From Verrucomicrobiota bacterium (GTDB lineage: Bacteria > Verrucomicrobiota > Verrucomicrobiia > Opitutales > Opitutaceae), in the NCBI GenBank assembly GCA_023399155.1, contig JAEWQP010000022.1:186001-250000 (forward strand): a stretch of DNA of 64,000 nucleotides, given 5' to 3'. Every line of letters begins with the position of its first letter. Position 1 is the stretch's first letter. The notes beneath the pieces are model-generated. The model was not told the DNA's origin and searched no databases. It was given only the letters and a program-made list of their open reading frames with translations. Positions 44,394 to 51,885 of the stretch are shown here, one piece after another. The position numbers and the translations under genes are program-made.

Positions 44394-45893
44394 TTTCGTC
44401 TCCACCTGGAACGTTGCGAGCGTGCGCCCGAGCTGACGGTCGTACTCGGCGATGGCGTTGCGGTAGGCGACCACCGCGCGCGCCTCGCGCTCCTCCTCGC
44501 TGGCGAGGATCTCCTGCTGCTGGAGGACGAAGAACGTGCTGCCGGTGCCGGCGCGCAGGCGCTTGAGCTCGGCGGCGAGCGTGCGTTCGCCCAGCTGGCG
44601 CGAGGCCCGGGTGGCGAGCACGCGCTGCCAGGCCGTGGCGATGTTGGCGGAGGCGTTGCCGACGGCGACGACGATCTCCTGCTCGAGGCTGCGCAGGGCG
44701 AGTTCGGCACGTTCGCGCGCCAGGCGCGCGCTGCGCAGGCGCGCACGCTCGGCGGCCGAGGTGAGCGGGACGGAGACCGACACCCCGGCCGAGTAGGCGG
44801 GGTGGTCGCGGTCCTTCACCGAGTTGCGGGCCGCCTCGTAGGTCCGGTCGCTGCCATAGTACCCGTAGTTTCCATACAGATCGACCGCGGGCAGGAGCTG
44901 GTTGCGGTAGTAGCGGAAGTCGAGGTCGTTGCGCCGCAGGGCGAGCCGCGCCTGCTGGTAGTCGGGCCGCATCTCGAGGGCGAGCGCCAGGTCCGCGGAC
45001 ACGTCCGTCGCGAACTCGCCGGGCACGGTCACCTCCGGCAGCTCGATCCGCCGCGCGAGCAGGCCGGCGCCCGTCTCGTCGCTGATCAGCGCCTTCAGCC
45101 GGTTCTCGACCTCGCTCACGGCATAGGCGGCGAGGAGTACGCCTTCCTCGCGGGTGGCCACGCGGGCCTGCGCGGAGAGCACGTCGAAGTCAGACATCGC
45201 GCCCACGCGGAAGCGCTGCTCGTTTTCACGGTGGAGGCTGGCCGCATTCTCGCGCAGGCGGCTCGCGATGCGCAGGTTCTCGCGGGCGAAGAGCAGGTCG
45301 TCGTAGGCGTAGATCACGCGGGTGACCGTGTCGATCAGGGTGGCCCGGAACTCCCAGTCGGAAATGCTGCGGTCGGTCTTGGCGATGCGGATCGCCGTCA
45401 TCGTCGAGGCGCCGCCGAAGTCGCGGAGCAACGGAAGCTGGGCGCTGACGCCCGACCTGGCGTTCCAGTAGTTGAAGTCCGGTCGTCCCGGGTCGTTGAA
45501 TGCTCCCCGCGGGTTGTTCGTGGCGGCGGTGAACCGGTAGTTCAGGCCCAGCGGCAGCTCGCCTTCCAGCCGGCCGTCGTAGGCGGCATCGTCGAAGATC
45601 GACGGCGGCAGGTCCTCGCCGGTCTGGAGGTCGGTGCCGGTGGGCTGGTTCTCGCGTGCCTTCGTGTAGGAGAACACGAGGCGCGGATCGAACCGGCTGT
45701 AGGCGAGCGCGACGCCCGCATCGGCGATGGAGCGGGTGCGGGCCTCGACCTGGATCGTATAGTTCTTCGCCAGCGCCTCGCGCACCGCTTCGGCGAGCGT
45801 GAGCGTCACGGGCGCGGGCGCGTCCTGTGCACCGAGCGGCAGGACCGACGCGAGGGCGGCGAAGACAAGGACGGCTGAGGCGCGGCGAATCAC
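44370..45893 (-). CDS. TolC-family outer-membrane channel
   Basis: 507-residue outer-membrane efflux protein forming the exit duct of the export system. Signal peptide about 1-22 (ASAVLVFAALASVLPLGAQ). Two OEP repeats are visible: TLAEAVREALAKNYTIQVEA near 31-50 with a following coiled coil (ENLRIASRLRENAASLHREN), and PDYQQARLALRRNDLDFRYYRNQLLPAVDLYGNYGY followed by a second coiled coil. The start overlaps the stop of the MacB-type ATPase gene upstream (4 nt), so they are coupled. The last residues (KGNEGVRE) are encoded by the repeat arm at 44357-44393, suggesting that insertion changed the C-terminus. Confidence 0.92.
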   Translation of the reverse strand: MIRRASAVLVFAALASVLPLGAQDAPAPVTLTLAEAVREALAKNYTIQVEARTRSIADAGVALAYSRFDPRLVFSYTKARENQPTGTDLQTGEDLPPSIFDDAAYDGRLEGELPLGLNYRFTAATNNPRGAFNDPGRPDFNYWNARSGVSAQLPLLRDFGGASTMTAIRIAKTDRSISDWEFRATLIDTVTRVIYAYDDLLFARENLRIASRLRENAASLHRENEQRFRVGAMSDFDVLSAQARVATREEGVLLAAYAVSEVENRLKALISDETGAGLLARRIELPEVTVPGEFATDVSADLALALEMRPDYQQARLALRRNDLDFRYYRNQLLPAVDLYGNYGYYGSDRTYEAARNSVKDRDHPAYSAGVSVSVPLTSAAERARLRSARLARERAELALRSLEQEIVVAVGNASANIATAWQRVLATRASRQLGERTLAAELKRLRAGTGSTFFVLQQQEILASEEEREARAVVAYRNAIAEYDRQLGRTLATFQVETKGNEGVRE

Positions 45894-46603
45894 AGCGAGT
45901 TCTCCGCAGCCTGGACGACGGCGTTTTCCTCCACCACGCGACCGTCGAAGAGGTGGACCGTGCGGCCGGCGTGGCGGGCGAAACGCGAATCGTGCGTCAC
46001 CATGACGATGGTCGAGCCGGCCTTGTGCAGCGAATCGAGCAGCTGCATCACGGCCTCGCCATTGCGCGAGTCGAGGTTGCCGGTGGGCTCGTCGGCGAGC
46101 ATCACCGACGGGCTGCCGGCGATCGCGCGGGCGACCGCGACGCGCTGCTGCTGACCTCCCGAGAGCTGCGAGGGCAGGTGCTTGGCCCGATGGCCCATGC
46201 CGACCTTCTCGAGCGCCTCGGCCACGCGTTGCTTGCGCTCGCTCGCGCCCATGCCCCGGTAGGTCAGGGGCAGCTCGACATTTTCCTGCACGGTGAGGTC
46301 GCCGATGAGGTTGAACGCCTGGAAAATGAACCCGATCTCGCGGTTGCGCAGGCGGGCGCGGTCGGCCAGCGAGAGGTTCTGCGCGGGCGTGCCGTTGAGC
46401 AGGTAGGTGCCGTCCGACGGCGTGTCGAGCAGGCCGAGGATGGAAAGGAGCGTCGACTTGCCGCAGCCCGAGGGACCGGCAATGGAGACGTACTCGCCCT
46501 TCATGATCTCGAGGTGGATGCCAGAGAGCGCATGGGTCTCGACCTCATCGGTCAGGAAGACCTTCTTCACGCCCTCGAGTTTGATCAGTGCTGTTTGTGA
46601 CAT
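45890..46603 (-). CDS. MacB/LolD-type ABC transporter ATP-binding protein (proximal ATPase)
   Basis: 237-residue ATPase. Walker A GPSGCGKST, Q-loop in FIFQAFNLIGDLTVQENVELPL, signature LSGGQQQRVAVARA, Walker B VMLADEPTGNL, switch His in VTHDSRF. Start ATG at 46603 (MSQTALIKLEGVKKVF) fits the family; an upstream in-frame start would lie in repeat DNA. It overlaps the TolC-type gene by 4 nt, so the two are translated together. Its upstream gap of 230 bp is filled by the repeats of the GxxExxY unit. Confidence 0.95.
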   Translation of the reverse strand: MSQTALIKLEGVKKVFLTDEVETHALSGIHLEIMKGEYVSIAGPSGCGKSTLLSILGLLDTPSDGTYLLNGTPAQNLSLADRARLRNREIGFIFQAFNLIGDLTVQENVELPLTYRGMGASERKQRVAEALEKVGMGHRAKHLPSQLSGGQQQRVAVARAIAGSPSVMLADEPTGNLDSRNGEAVMQLLDSLHKAGSTIVMVTHDSRFARHAGRTVHLFDGRVVEENAVVQAAENSL

Positions 46604-46644
46604 GGGATAGAATGGAGGATTGTCTTGCGGATTCAGGTGGAAGG

Positions 46645-46753
46645 TTGGCGACGGAGGCACGGAAACACGGAGAGGGGGATGGGGTTAGGGATTGGCCACG
46701 GAGGCACGGAGAGGAACGAGTGGTTTGGCCACGGAGGCACGGAGACACGGAGC
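46645..46753. repeat. Three direct cacggaggcacgg repeats (downstream flank of the GxxExxY gene)
   Basis: Three direct copies of the same unit lie at 46645-46672, 46691-46713 and 46724-46753, each containing the core cacggaggcacgg or a one-base variant, with the third in the form ccacggaggcacggagacac. The third copy (46725-46753) is a perfect 29-bp inverted match of 47212-47240, on the other side of the GxxExxY gene. The second (46689-46711) is a perfect 23-bp inverted match of 46807-46829. Confidence 0.9.
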
Positions 46754-46806
46754 GGAAGGAGCGGATTTGGGGGTGCGGAGGGTTTGTACCCTGAATGTGG
46801 ATTGTG

Positions 46807-46829
46807 CTCCGTGCCTCCGTGGCCAATCC
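46807..46829. repeat. Inverted copy of the cacggaggcacgg repeat
   Basis: Exact reverse complement of 46689-46711 (23 of 23 bases), lying 5 bp beyond the GxxExxY stop codon. Together they can form a long hairpin in RNA between the GxxExxY gene and the ATPase gene. Confidence 0.9.
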
Positions 46830-46833
46830 GGAT

Positions 46834-47211
46834 TCACAGGATGAGTCGCTTGATGCCGTCCTTGAGCAGGCGGGTGTTGAAGTTAATGAGAAGCCCGAGG
46901 CGGAGGCCCGAGAGTTTCAGGTAGGTGAGGACCTGCGCCTCGAAGACGGGGTCGTGGCGCTCGACGCTCTTTATCTCCAGCAGGAGCGCGTCCTCCACGG
47001 TGAAGTCCGCGCGGAATTCGCCGATGGCGCGTCCACGGTAGATGACCGGGAGCATCCTCTGGCGGGTGAACTGCATTCCCGATTCCTCCATCTCCACGGC
47101 CAGCGCGGATTCGTAGACGCTCTCAAGCAACCCCGGCCCGAGCGTGCGATGAACGGTGATCGCGAGTCCGATCACGCGTTCCGCGAGCTGATCCAGCGTC
47201 GGCTTGTCCAT
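46834..47211 (-). CDS. GxxExxY family protein (PD-(D/E)XK-like)
   Basis: 125-residue protein of the GxxExxY family, whose function is not established. The naming motif is at 27-33 (GLLESVY) inside ITVHRTLGPGLLESVYESAL. Downstream, Asp69 in FRADF and Glu79-Ile-Lys81 in LLLEIKSVE reproduce the D...ExK arrangement of PD-(D/E)XK nucleases, so a nucleic-acid-processing role is plausible (inference). The C-terminal LTYLKLSGLRLGLLINFNTRLLKDGIKRLIL is typical of the family. Start ATG at 47211 (MDKPTLDQLAERV) was preferred; an in-frame ATG at 47244 would translate the flanking repeat. It interrupts the adaptor-ATPase order of an export operon and is bounded by perfect 29-bp inverted repeats. Confidence 0.9.
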   Translation of the reverse strand: MDKPTLDQLAERVIGLAITVHRTLGPGLLESVYESALAVEMEESGMQFTRQRMLPVIYRGRAIGEFRADFTVEDALLLEIKSVERHDPVFEAQVLTYLKLSGLRLGLLINFNTRLLKDGIKRLIL

Positions 47212-47240
47212 GCTCCGTGTCTCCGTGCCTCCGTGGCCAA
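47212..47240. repeat. 29-bp terminal inverted repeat upstream of the GxxExxY gene
   Basis: Perfect reverse complement of 46725-46753 over 29 bases (begins gctccgtgtctccgtgcctc). It starts one base from the GxxExxY start codon and ends 4 bp before the adaptor gene's stop codon (47245-47247). Confidence 0.92.
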
Positions 47241-47244
47241 CCAT

Positions 47245-48498
47245 TCAGCGCAGGCGGACGCGGTCGCTCTCGGACCAGTTGGTCATGTCGGAGAGGATCA
47301 CGCGGTCGCCGGCATTGAGGCCGGCGAGGATCTCGATTGTATTCACGGAGGCACGACCGAGCTTGACCTGGATGCGCTCCGCGAGATCGCCATCGACGCT
47401 CAGCCGGTAGATGCCGACCGAGGTCTGCTCCTGGCCGAAGGCCGGGCGGCCGACGAAGAGGACGTCGGGCAGGCGGTCGAGCTCGATCACGCCGTCGACG
47501 CTGAGGTCGGGCCGCGCGCCGCGCGGCAGCTCGCCGGTGATCGTGACGTCGACCGTGACCGTGCCGTTCTGCACGGCCGGGTCGATGCGGGCCACGCGTC
47601 CGGCGACCACGCCGTTGCGCGTGTCGATCGTGGCGTCCTGGCCGATCTGGATGTCCTTGGCCTGAGTCTCGGCAATGCGCACCTCGGCCTTCAGGCGGGC
47701 CGGATCGGCGACGCGGGCGAGGTTCGTGCCAGGCTGCACCTGGGCGCCGACCTCGGGGGGCAGCACCTGAAGCACGCCGTGCACGCCCGCGCGAACCTTG
47801 AGGGCGTCGAATTCCTCGCGCCGCAGGCGCGCCTGTGCGCCGAGGCGGTTGACCTCCGCGCGCTTCACCGAGAGGCGGGGTTCGATGGATTCCTCGTTGA
47901 AGGCGAAACGCTTCTTCTCGATCTCGTAGCGGACCTCGGCTTCCTCGGCCGTGACCTTTGCCTGTTTGAGCTCGAGGGCGGACACGAGGCCCTCGTCAAA
48001 GAGCTCCTGGTTCACCTCGGCCTGCAGCTTGGAGGTCTCAAAGTTCGACTTCGCGCTCGCGAGTGTCGACTCCATGGCGAGGAGTCCGCTCTGGAGCTCG
48101 ATGCGGAGGTTGTTCAGCTCCGCCGTGGCGGCCTCGAGCTGGGACTCGGCGGCGATGGCGGCCTGCTCGACGTCGGGATTGGTCAGTTCGAGGATGACCG
48201 AGTCGGGCGTGACGAGGGCTCCCGGGCGGAGGATGATGCGATCGACGCGCGCCGACGTGCGGGCCGCGATCCAGCGGATCTCCTCCGGCACGAGCGTGCC
48301 GAGGCCGCGAACCTGGCGGATCATCGGCCCGCGCTTGACCGTATCCACCCACACGAGATTGCGATCGACCTCCGGCGCTGCCGGCCCGAGGCGGGCGAGG
48401 ACGAACGTGATTCCACCGAGTGCCGCGACGACAAGGACGGCGATGGCGATGCGTTTGCGAAGCTTGGCTTGGGCCTGGGATGGGCGCGGGATATCCAT
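47245..48498 (-). CDS. HlyD/MacA-like membrane-fusion adaptor
   Basis: 417-residue periplasmic adaptor linking the ABC permease(s) to the TolC-type channel. One N-terminal TM anchor (IAIAVLVVAALGGITFVLA, about 18-36). A split biotinyl-lipoyl domain lies at about 50-100 and 235-280 (VRGLGTLVPEEIRWIAART, KVRAGVHGVLQVLPPEVGAQVQPG), around a long coiled-coil hairpin (about 105-225, AESQLEAATAELNNL). Beta-barrel and membrane-proximal domains end the protein. It is first of the structural export genes, 207 bp after the histidine kinase gene. That gap is the likely promoter region of the operon. Confidence 0.93.
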   Translation of the reverse strand: MDIPRPSQAQAKLRKRIAIAVLVVAALGGITFVLARLGPAAPEVDRNLVWVDTVKRGPMIRQVRGLGTLVPEEIRWIAARTSARVDRIILRPGALVTPDSVILELTNPDVEQAAIAAESQLEAATAELNNLRIELQSGLLAMESTLASAKSNFETSKLQAEVNQELFDEGLVSALELKQAKVTAEEAEVRYEIEKKRFAFNEESIEPRLSVKRAEVNRLGAQARLRREEFDALKVRAGVHGVLQVLPPEVGAQVQPGTNLARVADPARLKAEVRIAETQAKDIQIGQDATIDTRNGVVAGRVARIDPAVQNGTVTVDVTITGELPRGARPDLSVDGVIELDRLPDVLFVGRPAFGQEQTSVGIYRLSVDGDLAERIQVKLGRASVNTIEILAGLNAGDRVILSDMTNWSESDRVRLR

Positions 48499-48705
48499 GC
48501 AGAACTTTGGTTATCCCAGTAAACGCAGTGTTCGTGCCGGGTTGCAGCGTATCTCGCAACTCATTGATGGTGACCGGAATTCAGTATTCTCACGCGATCC
48601 GCCGATCGGCGTGGGGCTGGGGGAGCACACGCGCGCGGGACGGGGTAATCCCACAAATGGGACGCGTTGACAGCAGTCTGTGCGCGCGACGCGCGAAATA
48701 TCGGA

Positions 48706-50061
48706 CTACAACGGCAACCTCAGGCGCGCGATGCAGCCGTGGGTGCCATCGGTGCGGTCCTCGAGGGCCACGGAGCCGCCGTGATTTTCGGCGATCTGCC
48801 GACACAGAACGAGGCCGATGCCCGATCCCTTTTCCTTCGTCGTGAAGAAGGGCACGAAGAGGTTGGAGGTGTTGGCGATGCCGGGGCCCTCGTCGGTGAT
48901 CAGGATCTCGAGGCAGCCGGGCAGGCGATGCCACGTGAGCGACACGCCAGCTTCGGCGCGGCCCGCCTGGCGCGACTCGAGAGCCGCCTCGGCGGCGTTC
49001 GCGATCAGGTTGATCAACACCTGCTCGATCTGTGCGGCGTCGATCTGGATCTGGACCTCCGGTCCCGGAACGACGCGCACGGGCAGCCGGATCTCCAGGG
49101 AGGCGGCGCGGCTGAGGAGTGGCGCGATGTCCACCGGCGCGAGCGTCGGCGCGGGCAGCCGCGTGAGACGTGCGTAGGCCTGCATGAAGCGCGTCAGCCC
49201 GTCGGCGCGAGCGGCGATGATTCCGAGCCCCGAGCGCATGTCGTCCTCCCAGTCCTCGGCGCGGGCGGCGGCGGGCTTTTCCAGGAAAGTCCCGAGGCTG
49301 CCGGCGATCGATTTGATCGGCGCGAGCGAGTTGTTGAGTTCATGCCCGAGCACGCGCACGAGCCGCTGCCAGGCCTTGATCTCCTCCTCGCGCAGCGCCT
49401 GGCTGACGTCGGCCACCACCACGAGCGTGTGTGGCACGCCGCGCTCGCGAAATGCCGAGCGTCGCAGGCTCCAGCGCGCCTTGGCCTGCGCGCCGGCGAA
49501 GCGCGCGGCCTCGAGCACGCGCACGTCGTCGCCTTCAAGCAGCTCGGCCAGCCCGATCTCGCTCGCGGAGCGGTCGAGCAGGCGCTCGGCCGGCGTGTGC
49601 ATGAGCTTTTGCCCGGCCGGGTTGACGAGGCGGAGCACGTCGCGCTCGTCGAAAGCGAAGATGGCGACGTCGATCTCGGCCATCACCGTGCGCAGCAGCG
49701 CCGTGGCCTCCATCGCGCCGAGGCGCTGCTCGTTGAGCGTCTGGCTGAGCGTGTTGATCTCCGACATCACGTCGCCGAGCGGATCGTCGCGGTTGGCGCC
49801 GCGTCCGCGCACGGAGAAGTCGCCTTCGCGCAGGGCGGACAACAAGTTGGCGATGGTCTGCAGCGTGCGCACCACGCGGTTGTGTGCGGCCGCGGCGAAT
49901 ACGAGCCACGATCCGCCGACGGCGAGCATCACGGTCGTGATCGTCTTGCCGCTGGCTTCGTGCCACACGAGCAGCAGCACCGTCGCCAGCACCGCCGGCG
50001 CCCCGCCAAGGAGCGCGTAGAACAGGACGAGACGGTCGTGGGAGAGTTTGGGAGAGGGCAT
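48706..50061 (-). CDS. Sensor histidine kinase with two TM helices and minimal loop (NtrY-like)
   Basis: 451-residue inner-membrane kinase. TM1 about 11-33 and TM2 about 41-59 are separated by only about seven residues, so there is essentially no periplasmic sensor domain. A HAMP-like segment (60-115), a PAS domain (about 120-220; EIDVAIFAFDERDVLRLVNPAG), HisKA with His240 in VLGHELNNSLAPIKSIAG, and HATPase_c (NLIANAAEAAL, DEGPGI, FTTKEKGSGIGLVLCRQI) follow. The H-box belongs to the NtrY/NtrB-type subfamily that pairs with sigma-54 activators. Its partner at 50512 is upstream in the same direction, separated by the four-helix-bundle gene. Confidence 0.93.
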   Translation of the reverse strand: MPSPKLSHDRLVLFYALLGGAPAVLATVLLLVWHEASGKTITTVMLAVGGSWLVFAAAAHNRVVRTLQTIANLLSALREGDFSVRGRGANRDDPLGDVMSEINTLSQTLNEQRLGAMEATALLRTVMAEIDVAIFAFDERDVLRLVNPAGQKLMHTPAERLLDRSASEIGLAELLEGDDVRVLEAARFAGAQAKARWSLRRSAFRERGVPHTLVVVADVSQALREEEIKAWQRLVRVLGHELNNSLAPIKSIAGSLGTFLEKPAAARAEDWEDDMRSGLGIIAARADGLTRFMQAYARLTRLPAPTLAPVDIAPLLSRAASLEIRLPVRVVPGPEVQIQIDAAQIEQVLINLIANAAEAALESRQAGRAEAGVSLTWHRLPGCLEILITDEGPGIANTSNLFVPFFTTKEKGSGIGLVLCRQIAENHGGSVALEDRTDGTHGCIARLRLPL

Positions 50062-50074
50062 TAAGCAGCGAGCT

Positions 50075-50101
50075 GTAAGCTGTAGGCGTTAAGCTTTAAG
50101 C
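50075..50101. repeat. Imperfect terminal inverted repeat, arm next to the kinase gene
   Basis: 27-nt arm (begins gtaagctgtaggcgttaagc). It matches the reverse complement of 50460-50486 at about 20 of 27 positions. It overlaps the stop codon of the four-helix-bundle gene and lies 14 bp upstream of the kinase start. Confidence 0.7.
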
Positions 50102-50442
50102 TTCTGAACAAACATGCCGATCATGCGCCGAACCTTCAGAATCTCGTCAGCCAGCGATTGTGAGGTCCTCGCATCCAGAAACTGGAGTTCCGTCGCGAGA
50201 AGCACGAGATAGTCGAGTTCGCACGCGGAACCCAGGGAAATGGTCAGAAACCGCTTCAGCTCCGGATCGCCATCCCGTCCGCACCCCTCCGCGATGTTGG
50301 TGGGAATCGAGACTGCAGCTCGCCGCATTTGGGACACCAATCCATAGAGTTCATCCTTGGGCAGCGACTTCGAGCTCTCGTAGATCCTGACGGCGAGCCT
50401 ATGGCTCCGTTCCCAGATCTTGAGACGTCGATAGTCCTTCAT
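50089..50442 (-). CDS. Four-helix-bundle protein (23S rRNA intervening-sequence/S23 family)
   Basis: 117-residue helical protein of the S23/TIGR02436 group. It starts MKDYRRLKIWERSHRLAVRIYESSKSLP and contains the family signature QMRRAAVSIPTNIAEGCGR, then two helices ending KVRRMIGMFVQKLKA. Homologues first described inside 23S rRNA intervening sequences form homopentameric bundles; their role is unknown. Here no rRNA is nearby. The gene sits between the response regulator and its histidine kinase and is flanked by 27-nt imperfect inverted repeats. It resembles a mobile or inserted cassette rather than an operon member. Confidence 0.9.
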   Translation of the reverse strand: MKDYRRLKIWERSHRLAVRIYESSKSLPKDELYGLVSQMRRAAVSIPTNIAEGCGRDGDPELKRFLTISLGSACELDYLVLLATELQFLDARTSQSLADEILKVRRMIGMFVQKLKA

Positions 50443-50459
50443 AGTCGTTCTCTGGCGCA

Positions 50460-50486
50460 GCTTTCTGCTTATCGCTTAGGGCTTAC
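50460..50486. repeat. Imperfect terminal inverted repeat, arm next to the response-regulator gene
   Basis: 27-nt arm (begins gctttctgcttatcgcttag), partner of 50075-50101. It lies 17 bp upstream of the four-helix-bundle start codon and 25 bp from the response-regulator stop. Confidence 0.7.
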
Positions 50487-50511
50487 CGCGGGTCGTGTTT
50501 GCGGCCCACCC

Positions 50512-51885
50512 TCACAGGCCGTACTTTTCCAGCCTTCGATAAAAGGCGCTGCGGCTCAGGCCGAGTTCGTCGGCGGCCTGGCGGGCGTTGCCGTTGCAGC
50601 GCTGCAGGGTCTTCTTGATCAGGAAGGCCTCCACTTCCTCGAGACTCATGTCCTCGAGCCGCGGCGCGGACTGGCCCGCGTTGAGCCCGAGGTCGGCGGC
50701 CCGGACGGTGCGGCCCTGCGCCATGAGCACCCCGCGCTCCACCGCGTGGTCGAGCTCGCGCACGTTGCCCGGCCACGCGTAATGCCGCATCGCCTGCAGC
50801 GCGCCCTCGTCGAAGCCGGAGATCGCCTTGCGGTAGCGACCGACGTGCTGCTTGAGGAAATGCTGCGCCAGCAGCGGGATGTCCTCCAGGCGGTCGCGCA
50901 GCGGCGGCAGGTGGATCTGGATGGTGTTGAGCCGGAAAAGCAGGTCCTGCCGGAATCGGCCGGCCGACACCTCGGCCTGGAGGTCGGCGTTCGTCGCCGA
51001 GACGAGGCGGACGTCGACACGGTACGTTTTCGACGAGCCGACGCGCTCGTACTCGCCACGCTCGAGCGTGCGCAGGATTTTCGCCTGCTGGCCGAGCGGG
51101 ATGTTGCCGATCTCGTCCATGAACAGCGTGCCGCCGTGCGCCAGCTCGAAGCGGCCGGCGCGGTCCGCCTTGGCATCCGTGAACGCTCCCCGCACGTGGC
51201 CGAAGAGTTCGCTCTCGAACACCCCTTCCGGGATGCCGCCCATGTTGACGGAGATGAGCGACTTCGCGCTGCGGAGCGACACGGCATGCAGCGCCTGCGC
51301 GATCAACCCCTTGCCCGTGCCGTTCTCGCCCGTGATGAGGACGTTCGCGTCGGAGGGACCCACCCGCGCGACGATCTCGAGCACGGGTTTCATCGCGGGC
51401 GATTCGGCGATGATCGTCGGCCCCTCGGCCTTGTTGCCGCGCAGCAGCCGGTTCTCCTCCTCCAGCCGCTGGAACGCACGCACCGCCGTGCAGCACTCGA
51501 TGTGCGTGCGCACGGTCGCGAGCAGGCGGTTGTTGTCCCAGGGCTTGGTGACGAAGTCCCTGGCTCCACGGCGCATCGCCTCGACCGCGATGTCGACGCT
51601 GGCCCACGCCGTCATCACCAGCACGGGCAGCGTGGGATCCATTCCCTGGATACTCTTGAGCAACTCGAGGCCCTCCTGGCCCGAGGTGGTGTCGCGGGCG
51701 TAGTTGAGGTCGATCATCGCCAGCGCATAGTCACGCGACTCGATCGCCTTGAGCACGGCGGCGGGCGATTTGGCCGTGTCGATCGTGTAGCCCTCGGGCT
51801 TGAGGAGGAGGCGGAGCGCCTCGAGGACATCGGGCTGGTCGTCGGCGAGGAGGACGCGCTGGTGGGCGTTTTCAGAGGACGGCAT
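50512..51885 (-). CDS. Sigma-54-dependent response regulator, NtrC family, GAFTDA variant
   Basis: 457-residue transcription activator for sigma-54 promoters. Receiver: Asp59 in AMIDLNYAR and Lys114 in FVTKPWD. AAA+ domain: Walker A GENGTGKG (186-193), the sigma-54-contacting loop GAFTDA (233-238) in place of the canonical GAFTGA, Walker B GGTLFMDEIG (251-260), and an R-finger region (LFRLNTIQIHLPPLRDR). A Fis-type HTH lies at about 430-457 (GNARQAADELGLSRSAFYRR). Start ATG at 51885 precedes the receiver closely. It presumably acts with the kinase at 48706 to control the export genes. No convincing sigma-54 promoter was found by eye before the adaptor gene. Confidence 0.94.
   Translation of the reverse strand: MPSSENAHQRVLLADDQPDVLEALRLLLKPEGYTIDTAKSPAAVLKAIESRDYALAMIDLNYARDTTSGQEGLELLKSIQGMDPTLPVLVMTAWASVDIAVEAMRRGARDFVTKPWDNNRLLATVRTHIECCTAVRAFQRLEEENRLLRGNKAEGPTIIAESPAMKPVLEIVARVGPSDANVLITGENGTGKGLIAQALHAVSLRSAKSLISVNMGGIPEGVFESELFGHVRGAFTDAKADRAGRFELAHGGTLFMDEIGNIPLGQQAKILRTLERGEYERVGSSKTYRVDVRLVSATNADLQAEVSAGRFRQDLLFRLNTIQIHLPPLRDRLEDIPLLAQHFLKQHVGRYRKAISGFDEGALQAMRHYAWPGNVRELDHAVERGVLMAQGRTVRAADLGLNAGQSAPRLEDMSLEEVEAFLIKKTLQRCNGNARQAADELGLSRSAFYRRLEKYGL

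Noticed and set aside
48499..48705. Search for a -24/-12 sigma-54 promoter before the adaptor gene
   Set aside because: No GG-N10-GC arrangement with flanking TGGC and TTGC was found by eye on the minus strand; the closest candidates have wrong spacing.
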